Shown: positions 1 through 12,700 of the stretch, in pieces
How the letters are laid out: every line of letters starts with the position of its first letter
Position numbering within the stretch: position 1 is the first letter of the stretch
Assembly: GCA_018389105.1 (NCBI GenBank)
Contig: JACATO010002187.1
Location: 894,001-958,000, forward strand
Source of the DNA: Nautilus pompilius
Lineage: Eukaryota; Mollusca; Cephalopoda; Nautilida; Nautilidae
DNA: 64,000 nt
Direction: 5' to 3'
Notes under the pieces: generated by a model
Seen by the model: the letters and a program-made list of their open reading frames with translations, nothing else
Told to the model about the DNA's origin: nothing
The model's database searches: none
Program-made: the position numbers and the translations under genes

Positions 1-671
1 CAACTTTTTGCTGCATCTAAACCCTAGTTGAATTGTTTTAACCATGCTCAGGCTAATCAAGTATTATGCCAATGTTCAAAGCAGATCAACATAGGAATTT
101 CTTGGCACTCAATCCTGCAGGGTGAAGTTGATTTCTGATAGTTTGTCTGGATATCCCTCTGACTGCCAGTAAGTGTCACTGGATCTTTGAAACAGTAATC
201 ACAATGTCCTACCACCAGACCATCTTTTTGATTGTCCATTCATCAAGAGCATGCCTGCCTGTCTGTTAGTGATGGTGGTAGCATGTATAGTTAGTTGACT
301 GACTGACTGGAACATTGACTTCTGATTTCATGTTTTTAGATTTGGCATGGGGGAGGTGTGATGTCTGTGCATTTTTCCATCTTTCTCATATTAGATTTTA
401 GACTCATGACGAGTCGACATTACTTGATGGAAGTCATTGTCATGTATCCTAAACTCCAATAACCATAGATCTTTGACAATTTGAGTTATTCTATCTCAGA
501 ATAAGCATTGCACATTTCTAATGAGAAACTGCTACAGAAAGTGACACTGTTTATTTTTACTCGTGTGTTTTCACAATAATTTGGAGAGCTCAAATGTAGA
601 TAATTAATCCCACTTTCTATTTTTATTATGTATGGCAAGCTTGTAAATAACAAAATAATAATAATACTCAC
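1..671. other. AT-rich stretch, no resolved exon
   Basis: This should contain, or lead to, the final exon(s) of the minus-strand gene. I found no splice-bounded frame that I trust. A short minus-strand frame at 57-239 is the only candidate and lacks convincing similarity. Confidence 0.3.
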
Positions 672-782
672 AAAACTCCTCTATAGTCTTCAGTTCTGCA
701 TTCAGATTATGGAAAGTTGTTAATAAAAACTCTAACTTCCTTTTGGTTGACAAAACTTCTCTGGCTGATGATGAATTTAATT
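672..782 (-). CDS. TEDC2-like exon 9
   Basis: A 111-base exon from CTTCTTAATCAG to TTTT|GTGAGT. Only one frame is open and it reads LNSSSAREVLSTKRKLEFLL then TTFHNLNAELKTIEEF, a helical segment comparable to the C-terminal part of TEDC2. It ends in phase 1, so at least one more exon lies at 1-671 or to the left of the window. Confidence 0.6.
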
Positions 783-3700
783 CTGATTAAGAAGACAAAC
801 AAAAAGTGATAGAAAAAGTTTTTTTCCATTTCCTAATGACAGCCCAGATACATCACTTCTCACTGAATATGAAATTATGATTAAAAAGAAAGTTGGTAAT
901 GGTAACATTCTTTATTAACCCTTTCTAAGTGTATATTAAAAAACACCTGGATTATAGCATTTTAGCAAAAACTAATTATATAGACAAATGAAAATATCTG
1001 AATTTTTAACTTTTCTTTGAGGAATCCAAGTTATTTTTTGTTGAAAAAAATGAACTGCTAATAGTCAATAATTAAAAAGTAAATGGAAAATGTTATTATC
1101 TGCATTATTAGTGCAATATCTGTGACATTGCAAAACTACTTTATATAATCAATATAATTGAGAAAGAATTGAATGAATGGTAAATAAAATATTTTTAAAA
1201 ATTATATAAATATAAAGGAGGTAAAACCACATAAATTCTTAATAGTTTTATAACTTTTAATAAATTAGAGAACGAAATGCTGTATAAAGCCAAATACAAA
1301 GTCAGCAAAAGCTCAGTTTCTGCAGAAAAATCTGGCATTTTATTCCCAAAAAAATACTACACTGGATCATTGTATCTTTAGAAAGCAGAAAATAAAATCC
1401 AACATAATGACAAACTCCCATTAAAATACTTTTACAGAAGTGAAAAATAAGAGCCAGGCATATGCTACAGAGGTAGTGGTGATCACAGCTTGCTACCTAC
1501 AGGTCTGGTTGCTGCACAAGCAAAACAAATTCATGACCATATATTCTCATCTAATGTGTAAACAGCCATCTTGATTAGGAGGGCAGCCATTATTAGCAAT
1601 AAGAATTTTATATTATACACTAATTTAAAATTTAACCAGGTACTTAGAGATTAAATAAAATTTCGAGAAGTATGTAATCTTCAAGTTATGAAGTTGAAAA
1701 TGTGAACAACAACAATTGTAATATAATTTAATTCCAAACTTTGTTTACATGCAGAGGGAGGGGGTAAGTAGATAATCAGTAGTTTTCAGAAACATGTTAA
1801 GTTTTAACATTTACTCTAAAAACAAAAAAATGCATTGAGCATTAAAACCTCACTAACACTCTGCAGAATTTACCTAGAACAGCTGAACAAACATCTCATT
1901 CATTTAATGCAGTCCACATCTGTCTGTCTGTCAGAGATAGGGGGGGGAACCCTGCCTGGTGTTCTGAAGAGCTTTCTCCCAAACCTACCTTAGGATAAAC
2001 TAGAAAAAATGGGAAGGCGTCTCATCATTTAATCTGAACAAAAGTTCTGATAATTTGCGCAGTTGAATTGTCATTAAATGGGACAAAAATTAACACACAG
2101 TCAAAAGAAAACTTAGTTAAATTAAAATTTCTAGTGCTTTAAAATGAAAGCAAACCTAGATAAACTCGTGACAGCGACTTCAGCAGGCAAATTCTACAGC
2201 TTATAATTTTTTTAAATAGCAATCTCAGTTACATATAACTATAAACTTCTTTAAGAATATTGGATTTGTTTTTAATTCTGGTAAGTTGTGTTTATAAACT
2301 TTTGCTGAATAAATATCTTTTTTTTTTGTTTTGTAAACCTAATTATACCATAATAAATAAAAATGGTAATAAAGACAATAAGAAATTCTTGTAGATACCA
2401 GAAGTAAACTCTAGTTTCATGCTACTCAGCAAATCCATAAGACCATCATATTTTTCTTTCAAACTGTACACCTTCAGCAATGGACACTGGTCTGTTCCAC
2501 TTTGTGACTAAAAAAAAAAAAAATATATATATAGAGAGAGAGAGAGAGAAAGTAAAATGTTGCTAGAAACTTGATTTAAAATACTTTTTTGAAAAAATAA
2601 AACAAATTAATTTTGTTAATAATAACAAAATGATTTTGCAATACTCAGAAAATGCCAGTCTTAACAGCTAGGGAAAACCAATATTAGAAGTAAAATGCAT
2701 TGTGGATAAGGAAGGATAGAAATACCAAGTTAACTGACTATAAATTTTTTTAAATGCATGCAGTCTCATTTGGGAAAACAGCTGCTGAAAAAACAGACAG
2801 TGTTTTGCCATGCATAACCAAACATCTGTTAATAACTTACAGTGTTCTTCAAATGCTGGAAAAATGTTCTGCACGACGACTGTTTTTCAAGTGATTTTTC
2901 TACCTGTTGCTTTAGTTTCACGTTCTTTCTGACAAGCTGGTATAGCTTATTTGGTATCTTTAAATCTTTCCTGTTACAAGGAAAGAGAGTGAAAACCTGA
3001 AGAAAGTTTATATGAAAGTACCACAATGCCTTGGAGTTTGAGCTGCTTACCAGCTCTTATAAACAGTGATGAGATTTCTTTTTTTTTTTTTTGAAATTTA
3101 TTTTCAAAATTTACATCCATTAGGCTTGATGACGACCTAGAGCTCTACATTGTGGCCCCAAAATTTTCTTTCATATAGTGTAATAAAGCAAAGTAGAAAG
3201 TAAATTTATTAAAAGAAACATTAAATCAAAATGCAATTTCACAAATAATTAACCTGTAGAGTATGTCAACATTGCTATACAAGGATTTTAATTGCTAGAC
3301 AGAACAATGACAAATTTTCAATATGAAAAGACAATATAAGGTATAAAACAATTTTTTTTTTTTGTATTTGCGTTTGACTACTTCACCTATAATTCTACAT
3401 ATGGACTTGTATGTACTTCTTGTTTTCAAGCTGTAAAATTCTACACAGCGCATATACGAGGTGTAGTCAAAAAGTATCCGACCTTGAATTTGTTTGAAAA
3501 TAATAATAATGCGTGAGCAAAATCCGCATAGTTATTAGGTGGCCGCGTCCTTCCTGAGCATGAGCAAAAATTTTCGTGTCTGTAGGTGGCGCCAGTCGCC
3601 CGCAGTGACGCGTTGAGTACAGATGTGAAGAGTGTGCTGTGCGATTTTTCTTTTTGAGTCAAGATTACCAAGCGCATTGAGCAAAGATACTGCATCAAAT

Positions 3701-6700
3701 TCTGCCAAAAACTTGGTGATACGCAAGCCCAGACTAACGAGAAGATTCAGAAGGCCTTTGGAGATGATGCTATGGGAAAAACACAAATAAAGGAGTGGTA
3801 CAACCGGTTCAAAGATGGCCGCACTTCAGTGGACAGTGAGCCACGTTGTGGCAAACCATCGACTAGCAGAAACGACAAAATGATTGCAAAGGTTCGAGGA
3901 ATAGTCTATGAAGACTTTCGTGTGACCATTGAGGATATTGTTGCCGAAGTTGGAATCAGCCATGGGTCAGTTCAGTCAATTATAACAGAAGATTTGTGCA
4001 TGAGGAGGGTGTCAGCCAAATTCGTACCAAAGTTGCTGTCTGACCAGCAGAAAGAAAACAGAAAGGAAATCTCCCAGGACATGCTGGAGTGTGCTAGCCA
4101 AGATCAAAACTTCATGAACACTATCATCACTGGCGATGAGACATGGGTGTACTGCTATGACCCTGAAACAAAATTGCAATCATCCCAATGGAAGCATCCA
4201 TCCTCACCAAGACCAAAGCAAGCAAGACAGGTGCGCAGCAATGTTAAACTGATGATGACCTGTTTTTTTTTACTACAGGTATTGTGCACCATGAATATGC
4301 ACTACAAGGTCCGACAATTAACAAAGAATACTACCTGTGGGTTCTTCATTGACTTCGTGAAGCTGTGCGGCGAAAACAACCAGACCTGTGGGCAGCAAAG
4401 AACTGACAACTCCACCATGACAACGCACCCGCTCATTCTGCCCACGCATTCCTCGCCAAGCATAACACACCACTTGTTCATCAGGCTTCCTACTCCCCAG
4501 ACTTGGCTCTGTGTAACTTTTGGCTATTCCCAAAGCTCAAAAAAACACTCAAAGGGAGAAGATTTGAGTCAACAGAGGACATTAAGCAAAATTCGACGGC
4601 ACAGCTCTACAGCATCCCAAAAAGTGATTTCCAGAAATGTTTCCAGCAGTGGCAGGAACGCTGGCAGAAGTGTGTAGACTCCCAAGGCGAATACTTTGAA
4701 AGACACTAAATCAAAATGGTAAGTCTTTTTAATATTATTTGTTTTTTTGGCCAAAGGTTGGATACTTTTTGACTACATCTCGTACTTCTTCAGTATCAAA
4801 AGTGTGTAAACTAAGCCAGAAGAAAACTGAAACCAAAACAGAAACCTACCAATCTTTCAAAAGATCAAATCCGTTCTCTATTTCCGCACTTGAGCCCATA
4901 TTCCTGGAGATTCTATTCAGTTGACAGCATTCCCCATTACTACCACCTTCTGCATTCTTATTGTCATACTGTTCTGGAGAACACCCGGGGTTTTTTGAGA
5001 CATTCTTTCTATCGGACAAAGTTTTGGAACTTTCTGATGCACATCCCCTTTTCAGCTTGTTTTCAGCTGCCGCAGATTTAGCCCGCAACTGGTTTTCCCT
5101 GTAGTTCCTGGAGTTATTTTGGTTTGATTTTGGCTGAAAATTCAGACCTTCGTGGTTCTGTTTATTCTTCAGTGAATCTGCAAATGCCACTCTAGCAGAT
5201 TTATTCGCTGCTGGTCTGACCTGTCTGTGCAATGATTTAAGGTGTCGCTGAGACTTGAGAGGTTCCGTTTTAAAGGGAGCCGTCACGTGAGCAGGTAGAA
5301 CTTGTGCAGTTTTTAGTTTTCTTTGTATTTTGCTAAGGTTTTCTTGGGTAATAACCCCAAAATCTCCCTCTACCTTTCTGCTGGACATTTCTGAAATCCT
5401 CCTGCAGCTTGTGTTGCTTTTCTTCCCTTCCCCAGCACTTTGAGGCAAAGCTGGAATTTTAGTAACAATGGATTCTTCTTTCTCTTTATTTACTGCTGCT
5501 AAATTGTTTGCTTTAATGTCCTTGGATTTTCTACTTGACTCCAGCTTTAAAAAAGGAAAAAAATATAGTATATTAACTCCTCCCTCAACTATAAATCAAA
5601 AATACCAATGGGAGAAATTCTCGGATTAGGTCAAAAGTGACAGACCATCAAATATTTTGAGAAAACAAAGAGTGCTTTCTAAGCAATTTATAACACTGGT
5701 CAACACAGTTTTTGCTAACACATATATCCGAGTCTTGTTTCTGACTAATTTGGGGTTGCTGAACTCAAATATCACATTGGTTTTTGCCTATCACGTCAAG
5801 TTTTTGCTCTACAACATACCCCCATTTTCGATCAATTGCCATAAAAAAGTACCCGATTACAATGATTTCCACAATCACTCAATCCTGTTCTTATTTTATT
5901 TAGAATACCATTCCAAGAAACAATACCATGAATCAATTTTGAGATTAACAAATATATTGGTTAACTATGACATATCAGGTCAAAATATTGAAATCGATGC
6001 TAGAATCGAATGAATTTTAGTCAAAAATGGGCACAAACTAATCCAGAATGTTCTTATCATTTCATTTAGAATACCATACAAACAAAACAATGACAGACAT
6101 GGGTCTATTTACATTAACTGATATCAGTAAATGACATTCTTCCTTCATGGATTAAATTTTCGTTTGTAGGCTTTTCTGGAGTGCTTCATTTCCAGACAGT
6201 CTCTCTTAATACTCCAACAGTAGTCGGCCATAATGTGAGTATCCCATCTTCCTTGGTATCACTCCTCCATAGTTTGTATATCTTGATGGAACCTTTCACC
6301 TTGCTCATCACTTACGTCACCTAGATTTTCAGGAAATTTATCAAGACGACTGTTGAGGAAATGAACCTTTATGCTCATGTTGCAACCCAGACGACGAAAA
6401 TTCTTAAGCAGCGTTTGAATAAGATCTTTGTAATTTTCAGCTTTTTTGTTTCCCAGGAAATTTTTCACAACATCCACGAAAGAATTCTGTGCTCTTTTCT
6501 CCATATCATTCATGGAGCTTGTGAAATGTTGATCTCTCATCAGTTTTCTGATTTGTGGCCTGTCAAACACACCAGCTTTTATTTTTTCATAACTGAGGCA
6601 GGGAAATGTTGCGCATATGTACTTCTATGCTTAGAGCTTTAACATACCGCTTCATTAGACCCAGTTTGATGTGGAGAGGAGGAAAGATGATTTTTACCCA

Positions 6701-9700
6701 ATCTACTAGTGGTTGGTTTTTGATATTTGGTTCTCCGACATTTAAGCAGCATGTTCTCACCGGCCGGATCTTCTGAGTCCAAAGCTTGTCCTTAGCTCTA
6801 CTGTCCCACAGGCACAAGAAACGTGGATATTTCGTGTATCCTCCTTGTTGACCAAGTAAAAAGTCAACCATTTTAAGATCCCATAGAACAAAAACCTGAC
6901 GTGATAGGCAAAAACTGATTTTATTTTTTGAAATCAGTGCCCCAAAATTAGTTAAAAACAAGCGTCGGATCTTAGTCAGCAGGAAAAAAGTGAGGTTAGT
7001 GTTATGGAACCAGGAAAAAAACAATAAAAACAAAATGATGCCAATTTCTACATACAGGTATCTCCCAGGTTGCGGAATTTCGCTCTTAGAGAATTTGTAA
7101 ATTATAACCAATAATTTTGTGATGCGGCCTGTAAATTCGGCCTTACGGAGATTGGGGTAAATTTTAACAATTTCTTTTTTAAAAATCACAATTTGTTTGG
7201 TGTGGATTTCTTGGTGTTCGCTACCGCCATGCGGAGTCGTGACCCGGCCTTTCATTTGACGCGAGTGATCGCATAGGCACTCACCTGGTTTATCGAATTT
7301 TACCGAATCACTCTTTGATTTCCTCCGTTAACTGACGTGTGCCAAGTACTCGAGAACAATGTAAAAACAACAACCAGATAAAACCAACAAAACAACAAAC
7401 TCAAGTCAGAGAGAATCGGCACAGGAAGTTTATACTTAAGATAAACAAAGCGAAATCTACTTTAGGGCTACGAGACCCATGCGGCGGAAAACTTTGGAAT
7501 TATGTTTAGAGTTTGAACGGCTGTCGTCAGTTCTTTTGCGTTCCGATTTTCTTTTCTTCTATAGCTGATAGGGACAGATACTACACTTTGATCTTTTCTT
7601 TTCTTCTCCTAGTGTCAGTCTCGATTCAGTCGGGGCTGCCGTTCCTAAATTGCGTTGTGATCTCAGTACACAGTGAGAAACTCATGCTTTCGTTATCGCT
7701 GCAAAAGGAAACAGAATATTTTTTCCCGAGCGATCAAACCGAATCATGTTTGTCCACTTGTGTGGCAGTGTTTTCTCTACGAAAAGGCCTGCACTCCATT
7801 GTTTATATCCAGTGTTTGTGTGCATGTTTCTCGCCCCAGCAGTTGGATTTAATACACCATAATGCAGGCCAACTACTCATTAAATACTGGTGTTTTCACA
7901 TTAACTTGTCGTTAGATACTGTTAGTTGCATTGGCGAGTTTCAGTGTACAGTACAGTGCATCACCCTTATTCCAGATGACTGGGAAAGAGGCCATCAAGT
8001 GGAAGTGATCGCAGTAGTGCAAAAAAAAAGCCGCAAAGGCATTACATTGGATATTAAACTTGATGTTTTAAGGTGGTTTGATGCTGGGGGTCTTGCTACT
8101 TCAACAGTGGGAACAATCTGTGATAATAAGGACAAAATTATATCGAGTGCAAAAGCAGTTACTCCATTAACTGCTCGAACCTTGTATTTTCATAGAAGTG
8201 TGATGCTTAATATGGAACGATTCCTGAGTGTCTGGATTGAAGATCAGACTAGACGCAATGTGCCACTAAACATTATGGCCATTCAACAGAAAGCCATAAG
8301 TTTGTATGATGATTTGCAGGAAGAGGAAGGTGCATCTTCTGAGGCAAAACCTTTTCTGGCTAGTAAAGGCTGGTTTGAAAGGTTTGAGACACCTTAATTT
8401 ACACAACATAAAAATGACAGGTGAGGCTTCCAGTGCTGATAGATTCGGCTCATAAATATCCTGATGAATTGAAGAAAATTATTGATGAAGAAGGCTACAC
8501 ACCAGAACAAGTGTACAATGTTGATGAAACTAGGCTTTTCTGGAAGCGCATGCCTGTTAGAACTTTTATTTCCATTGAAGAAAAATCAGCACTGGGCTTT
8601 AAAACATCCAAAGATTGTCTAACACTTCTTGTGGGAGGAAATGCTTCAGGTGACATGAAATTAAAGCCCCTACTTGTGTATCACTCTGAAAATCCAAGAG
8701 CTCTCAAGGGCTATGCCAAGTCTAATCTACCTGTGATTTGGCATTCCAATAAGAAGGCTTGGATGACTATCACCCTTTTCCAAGACTGCTTCACTAACTA
8801 TTTTTGCCCTGCTGTAGAAAGATATAGTGCTAGGCGTAACATATCTAATAAAGCAATGCTCCTCTTAGACAATGCACCAAGCCATACAGTAAATTTTAAT
8901 GATCTTTCTGATGTGAGAGTCGAGTGCATCCCCAAGAACAACTTCCTTGCTCAAGCCAATTGATAAAGGTGTGATAGCTAACTTGAAGGCATATTATCTA
9001 AGAAGAACTTTTAAGCAGCTCATAATAGCAATTGATGGGGAGGATAAACCTACAATTAGGGATTTCCGGAAAACATTGAACATCTTGGATGCTGTGGATA
9101 ATATAGCTGAGTCATAGGATGAAGTGAAAACCTCAGCTATGAATGGTTCATGGAAAAACATATGGCCAGAGTGTGTCCATGAATTTAAAGGTTTTCCACT
9201 AGCTGAAAGTCTACAGCAAGTTCAACGAGACATTGTGACACTTGCAAATAATGTAGGCTTTGAAGTCATCGAAAATGATGTGGTTGAATTGCTAGAGTCC
9301 AATAGAGAAGATTTGACTACTGAAGATCTAATGATGTTGGAATAAGAGCGAGCTGCAGGACAAAAGGATATAGAATCTCCACCCACCCCACTTCAGCTGA
9401 CAACAAAGGATATGGATAAAGGGTTTACACTAATAGAGGAAGGTCTGCAAATCTTTGCTGATAACGACCCCAACCGTGAAAGGAACATCAAGGTTGCAAG
9501 AGCAATTAACAATGTCCTCAGTTCCTACACTGAGCTGTACAAGGTGTGCCGTAAACATCAGACAACTTTAGATGAGTTATTCACCACCAGAACAAAGCCT
9601 AAAGCAGATGATGATTTACAGGGCAGGGCAGAAGAGAGTAACTTCCTTTGCACCACCTCACCTCATGCAGCAGTCAACATCTTTTGTGGTGAGTACAGTA

Positions 9701-12700
9701 CAATATTTTTATTTATTCCAACTGTATTTCTCTTCATATTACGCGTATATCATAAATTATTTAATGTACTGCATTTTTATGTGTTTATAAATGTTTATTT
9801 TCATTTTTTTGGCCCGGAAAAAATCCTTAGGAACGCATCTCCAGTTTCATAATGAAAGTCAGTGGGAAAATAGGTTTTGCATAACTGAATTTCGAGATAC
9901 GGTCAATTTTCCAGGGACGCAACCCTTCCGTAACGTGGGGGATGCCTGTATTGTAATATCAAAGATTACCACCTTTTTCTCCCTAAAATCTTTGACTATT
10001 TTTTTAACATATTTCCAGTCATAAAAAAAAAAAAAATTAGTTTTCAACTAAAGATTAGTAAATTTTCTCTCTATAATGCCATGTCTCATCCTATTCACTT
10101 TTAAAACCTGTGCGATGACAACAAAATTTCTGGGTGTTCCCAGCAGACCCGGTATGTTTCAGATTCAATTTTCCCACACTTAAATGGATATGGATTCTTT
10201 TCCAAGGATTTGAAACTTTAAAAAAAAACAAACATGCAGAGATACAAAGAAAAAGCAAGAGCTTTCAGAATGTGGTAAAGCCAGCCAACATATCTGGAGA
10301 ATTAGCCTAATATTTTTTAAGATGTCAAAGTAACCATGTTCAAATTAATTATCTCCATCCAAGAAAAAACAAAACCAAAAAAACTGGGTAAAACAGCACC
10401 ACACTTAGGGTAGGAGAGAGAGAGATAGACATTTGTATTTCAGCCAGTTTGTAGCAGTCATTAGAGACCCAGGAAAAACTTACAGCATATTGAGGTAATT
10501 AGTTTTACTGCTAAAATTTTCTAACTAACTTAAAATTTAAGCACTCAGAATGTTGAAATACTGATATTTTAAATTGTCCTTTAAGCTATGGGATAACGGA
10601 TTAGTTATTTTAGCAAAAAAATCAAACTCAATTCCTTCGACACCACAATAACTGAAATTTATGCATGAATGGGTCCCTTTAGCCTGTGCAAAGCATGCAA
10701 CAGTAGGTCCAGGGCTATTATTATCTTGAGATAATGAAAACATACGAGGTCTGTCGAAAAAGTATCCGACTTTATTTTTTTCCGTGAGAAGTAATGATGT
10801 TAGGGAAGCAAAAGTGTGCATAGTGGAGCCACATGCCTTCATGCACGTGGTTTTTGGCGGGCTTGCTGGATGCGTCAGTCGCTGTCAGGCAGCCATCATG
10901 TGAGGTGCTGTACTACTTACTCGTCGCATTTTCATTTCGCCCATGATGACGGAACATGTGGAGCAATGATCTTGCATCAAGTTTTGCCAAAGCTTGGAGA
11001 TACACAAGCAGAAACAATTCGCAAAATTTAACAGGCTTTTGGTGACAATACCATGGGTGTTACCCAAATAAAAGAATGGTACAATAGGTTCAAAGATGGC
11101 CGCACATCTGTGGAGAGAGACAAGCATTCTGGGAGGCCGTCAACAAGCCGCAATGCAGGTATCAAGAAAGTGCGGACCTTGATAATGGAGGATCATCATT
11201 TGACGGCGCGGGAAATTGGTAACGAGGTTGGGATCAGTAAAGATTCTGCACATGCAATATTAAAGGAGGATTTGGGCTTGCGCAGAGTGGCAGCAAAATT
11301 TGTGCCCAAGTTGCTTTCTCAGGAACAACAACAACTTCGTCTTGAGGTTGCGCAGGACCTGCTGGATACTGCCAACAGGGATCCTGAGTTCCAGAATACC
11401 GTGATAACTGGAGATGAGACGTGGGTGTACGGGTACGACCTGGAAACAAAGCTCAGTCATCACAGTGGAAGCACCCAACATTGCCAAGGTCTGGAGAAAA
11501 ATCAAGGTGATGCTGACTGTTTTCTTCGACTACAGAGTCGTTGTGCATCACGAATACACACCAGAAGGACAAACAGTTATAAAGGAGTACTATCAGGAAG
11601 TCCTCCCACGTCTTTGTGCGTGATGCAGTTCGGCGCAAGATACCGGATCTGTAGGCCTCGCAAAACTGGCAGCTGGATCATGACAATGCCCCGGCTCATT
11701 CGTCGCAGCTGATCCAAGGTTTCTTGGCAAAGAAAGGCATTTTGCTCATTCGCCAGGCTCCCTACTCTCCAGACAAGGCTCTTTCTGACTTCTGGTTGTT
11801 CCCAAAAATGAAGATGCCACTGAAAGGCCCCACTTTGAGAGCCAAGAGAAAATCATGCAGAATGCGACGCCGGAGCTGAGAGCCATTCCGGAAGAAGCAT
11901 TCCAGACGTGCTTCGAACAGTGGAAGGATCGCAGGGCTAAGTGTGTGGAGGCACAAGGGGGCTAGTTCGAAGCGGATTAGCAATTGAACCCCAACATGTA
12001 TGTAATTTTTTTTCCCCAGCCTAAGGTCGGATACTTTTTCGACAGATTTCGTATATATACATCATCATACTTGTGACAAAAAGTACTAACTCAGTTACAG
12101 CGAGTTCTGTAGGAAAACATTTGAGTAAATGCTAGTTTTATTAAGATGCTACAAGTTTAGAAAAGTGGTGTATCAAAGTCACTTTGACAAATATGTAATT
12201 TAAATAATAAAACTATTAATTGTTTACAAAAACAATTTAAAAAAAAAAAAAAAAAGCTAGACACATTTTCTTTCTCCACAAATGTGAAAAAGTATCTCAA
12301 CTCTCTTTCTCTCAACCAAAGTTTCTGGAAAAAAAAAACAAGTAATACTTGAAATTTGTGTAAGAAAATATGTATGCTAATCTACTAAAGGTCTGGCTCA
12401 AAAAATTTCAGACCTGATAATGTCTATTAGAGATTAAAACAAAATAGTCTGAATTACAGAGATTCCTTTGAAATGAAAGAACAGCGCCAATTAAAGTTCT
12501 GCATTTATCTGGATTTTGGCAGATAAAGTAGTCTTAATCATTTCTGTGATTATACTGTGAAAAAGAAACTTTTTTTTTTTATATTTAAATCAAAACTGTC
12601 AAAGTATTGTGTACCTTGTTCTGTATGCCCCGAGTCTTCTCTGCTTTCAACAGGAGCTGATCAGCTAAATTTAAATCCAGTCTGAAATCTACAAAATAAT

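Noticed and set aside
57-239. 60-codon minus frame as final TEDC2-like exon
   Set aside because: No clear acceptor in the needed phase and a Cys-rich composition unlike the rest of the protein.
5657-6013. 118-codon plus frame
   Set aside because: It overlaps the inverted-repeat arm of the unclassified element and has no coding similarity; the arm itself explains the sequence.
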